Below, piece by piece: positions 15,108 through 15,417 of a DNA stretch of 15,417 nucleotides; position 1 is the stretch's first letter, and every line of letters begins with the position of its first letter. This DNA comes from Alphaproteobacteria bacterium (lineage in GTDB: Bacteria; Pseudomonadota; Alphaproteobacteria; Bin95): the NCBI GenBank assembly GCA_022822125.1, contig JAJECF010000111.1, forward strand, positions 1 through 15,417, given 5' to 3'. The notes beneath the pieces were generated by a model that saw only the letters and a program-made list of their open reading frames with translations, did not search any database and was not told where the DNA came from. A program made the translations under genes and the position numbers.

Positions 15108-15417
15108 AGTACGCCATCTGACGGTCTCCTACGGCGGTGTGCGCGATCGACGGGATTTCCCTGACGGTGCAGCCGGGGGAGATCGTGTCCATCGTGGGAA
15201 TGAACGGCGCCGGCAAGACTTCCATTCTCAACGCCGTCTCGGGGATGGTGCCGCCGGACAATGGGGAGATCCTGTTCGAGGGCGAGCCGATCGGCGGGCT
15301 GCCCGCCCATGCCGTCGTTGCCCGCGGCATCGTCCAGGTTCCCGAAGGGCGCCTGATCTTCGGGACGTTGAGCGTGGAAGAGAATCTCCGGGTCGCCGCC
15401 CACCAGCGCAGCGGATT
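15100..15417 (+). pseudogene. livF: LivF-type ABC ATP-binding protein, frameshifted near the N-terminus and cut by the window edge (set 2)
   Basis: The start ATG at 15100 overlaps the livG stop by 8 bp and reads MLEVRHLTVSYGGVR to position 15144. LivF homology then continues in a different frame from 15146: IDGISLTVQPGEIV, Walker A GMNGAGKTS, then the VPEGRLIFGTLSVEENL block typical of LivF. Compared with the family pattern YGGVRAIDGIS, two bases (a CG or GC dinucleotide in the run at about 15140-15145) are missing. The original frame stays open to the edge but encodes unrelated sequence. Either the gene is broken, the site is read by frameshifting, or the base calls are wrong. Walker A also has Met where Pro or Ala is usual (GMNGAGKT). 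The rest of the gene is outside the window. Confidence 0.75.

Overview
The window looks like a chromosomal segment of a high-GC alphaproteobacterium. The reasons are the sdhC-sdhD-sdhA-sdhB gene order, SdhA/SdhB sequences of the alphaproteobacterial/mitochondrial type, strong G/C bias at third codon positions, and dense operons of periplasmic-binding-protein ABC transporters. I cannot resolve the order or genus. No rRNA, tRNA, CRISPR array or transposase gene was seen.

Layout. (1) Positions 1-3185, minus strand: succinate dehydrogenase operon sdhCDAB, with sdhB cut by the left edge. (2) 3186-3572: a 387-bp divergent intergenic region holding a strong nested hairpin and a possible sdh promoter. 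(3) 3573-7711, plus strand: a compact operon encoding an NMT1/SsuA-type substrate-binding protein, an SsuB/TauB-type ATPase, an SsuC-type permease and a cytoplasmic ATZ/TRZ-type amidohydrolase. (4) 7743-12360, plus strand: a complete branched-chain-amino-acid-type (HAAT) ABC transporter (binding protein, LivH, LivM, LivG, LivF) behind a near-consensus sigma70-like promoter. A GC-rich hairpin separates the binding-protein gene from livH. (5) 12361-12550: an intergenic REPIN-like element made of two inverted GTAG-headed REP palindromes. (6) 12551-15417, plus strand: a second livH-livM-livG-livF set with visibly different codon choice, no binding protein in view, a livG whose ABC signature motif is degenerate, and a livF that is frameshifted near its start and cut by the right edge.

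How they work together. SdhCDAB is the respiratory Complex II/TCA enzyme and has no evident link to the rest. Regions 3 and 4 read as a nutrient-scavenging island: two importers on either side of an amidohydrolase that probably deaminates or hydrolyses a nitrogen heterocycle or amidine-type compound in the cytoplasm. The substrate cannot be read from sequence. Region 6 looks like a paralogous, probably foreign and possibly decaying permease/ATPase set. Because the compositional change falls at a repeat, an assembly join there should also be excluded.

The least ordinary signals are the REPIN at the compositional boundary, the two lesions in the second liv set (signature motif and frameshift), and the amidohydrolase between two transporters.
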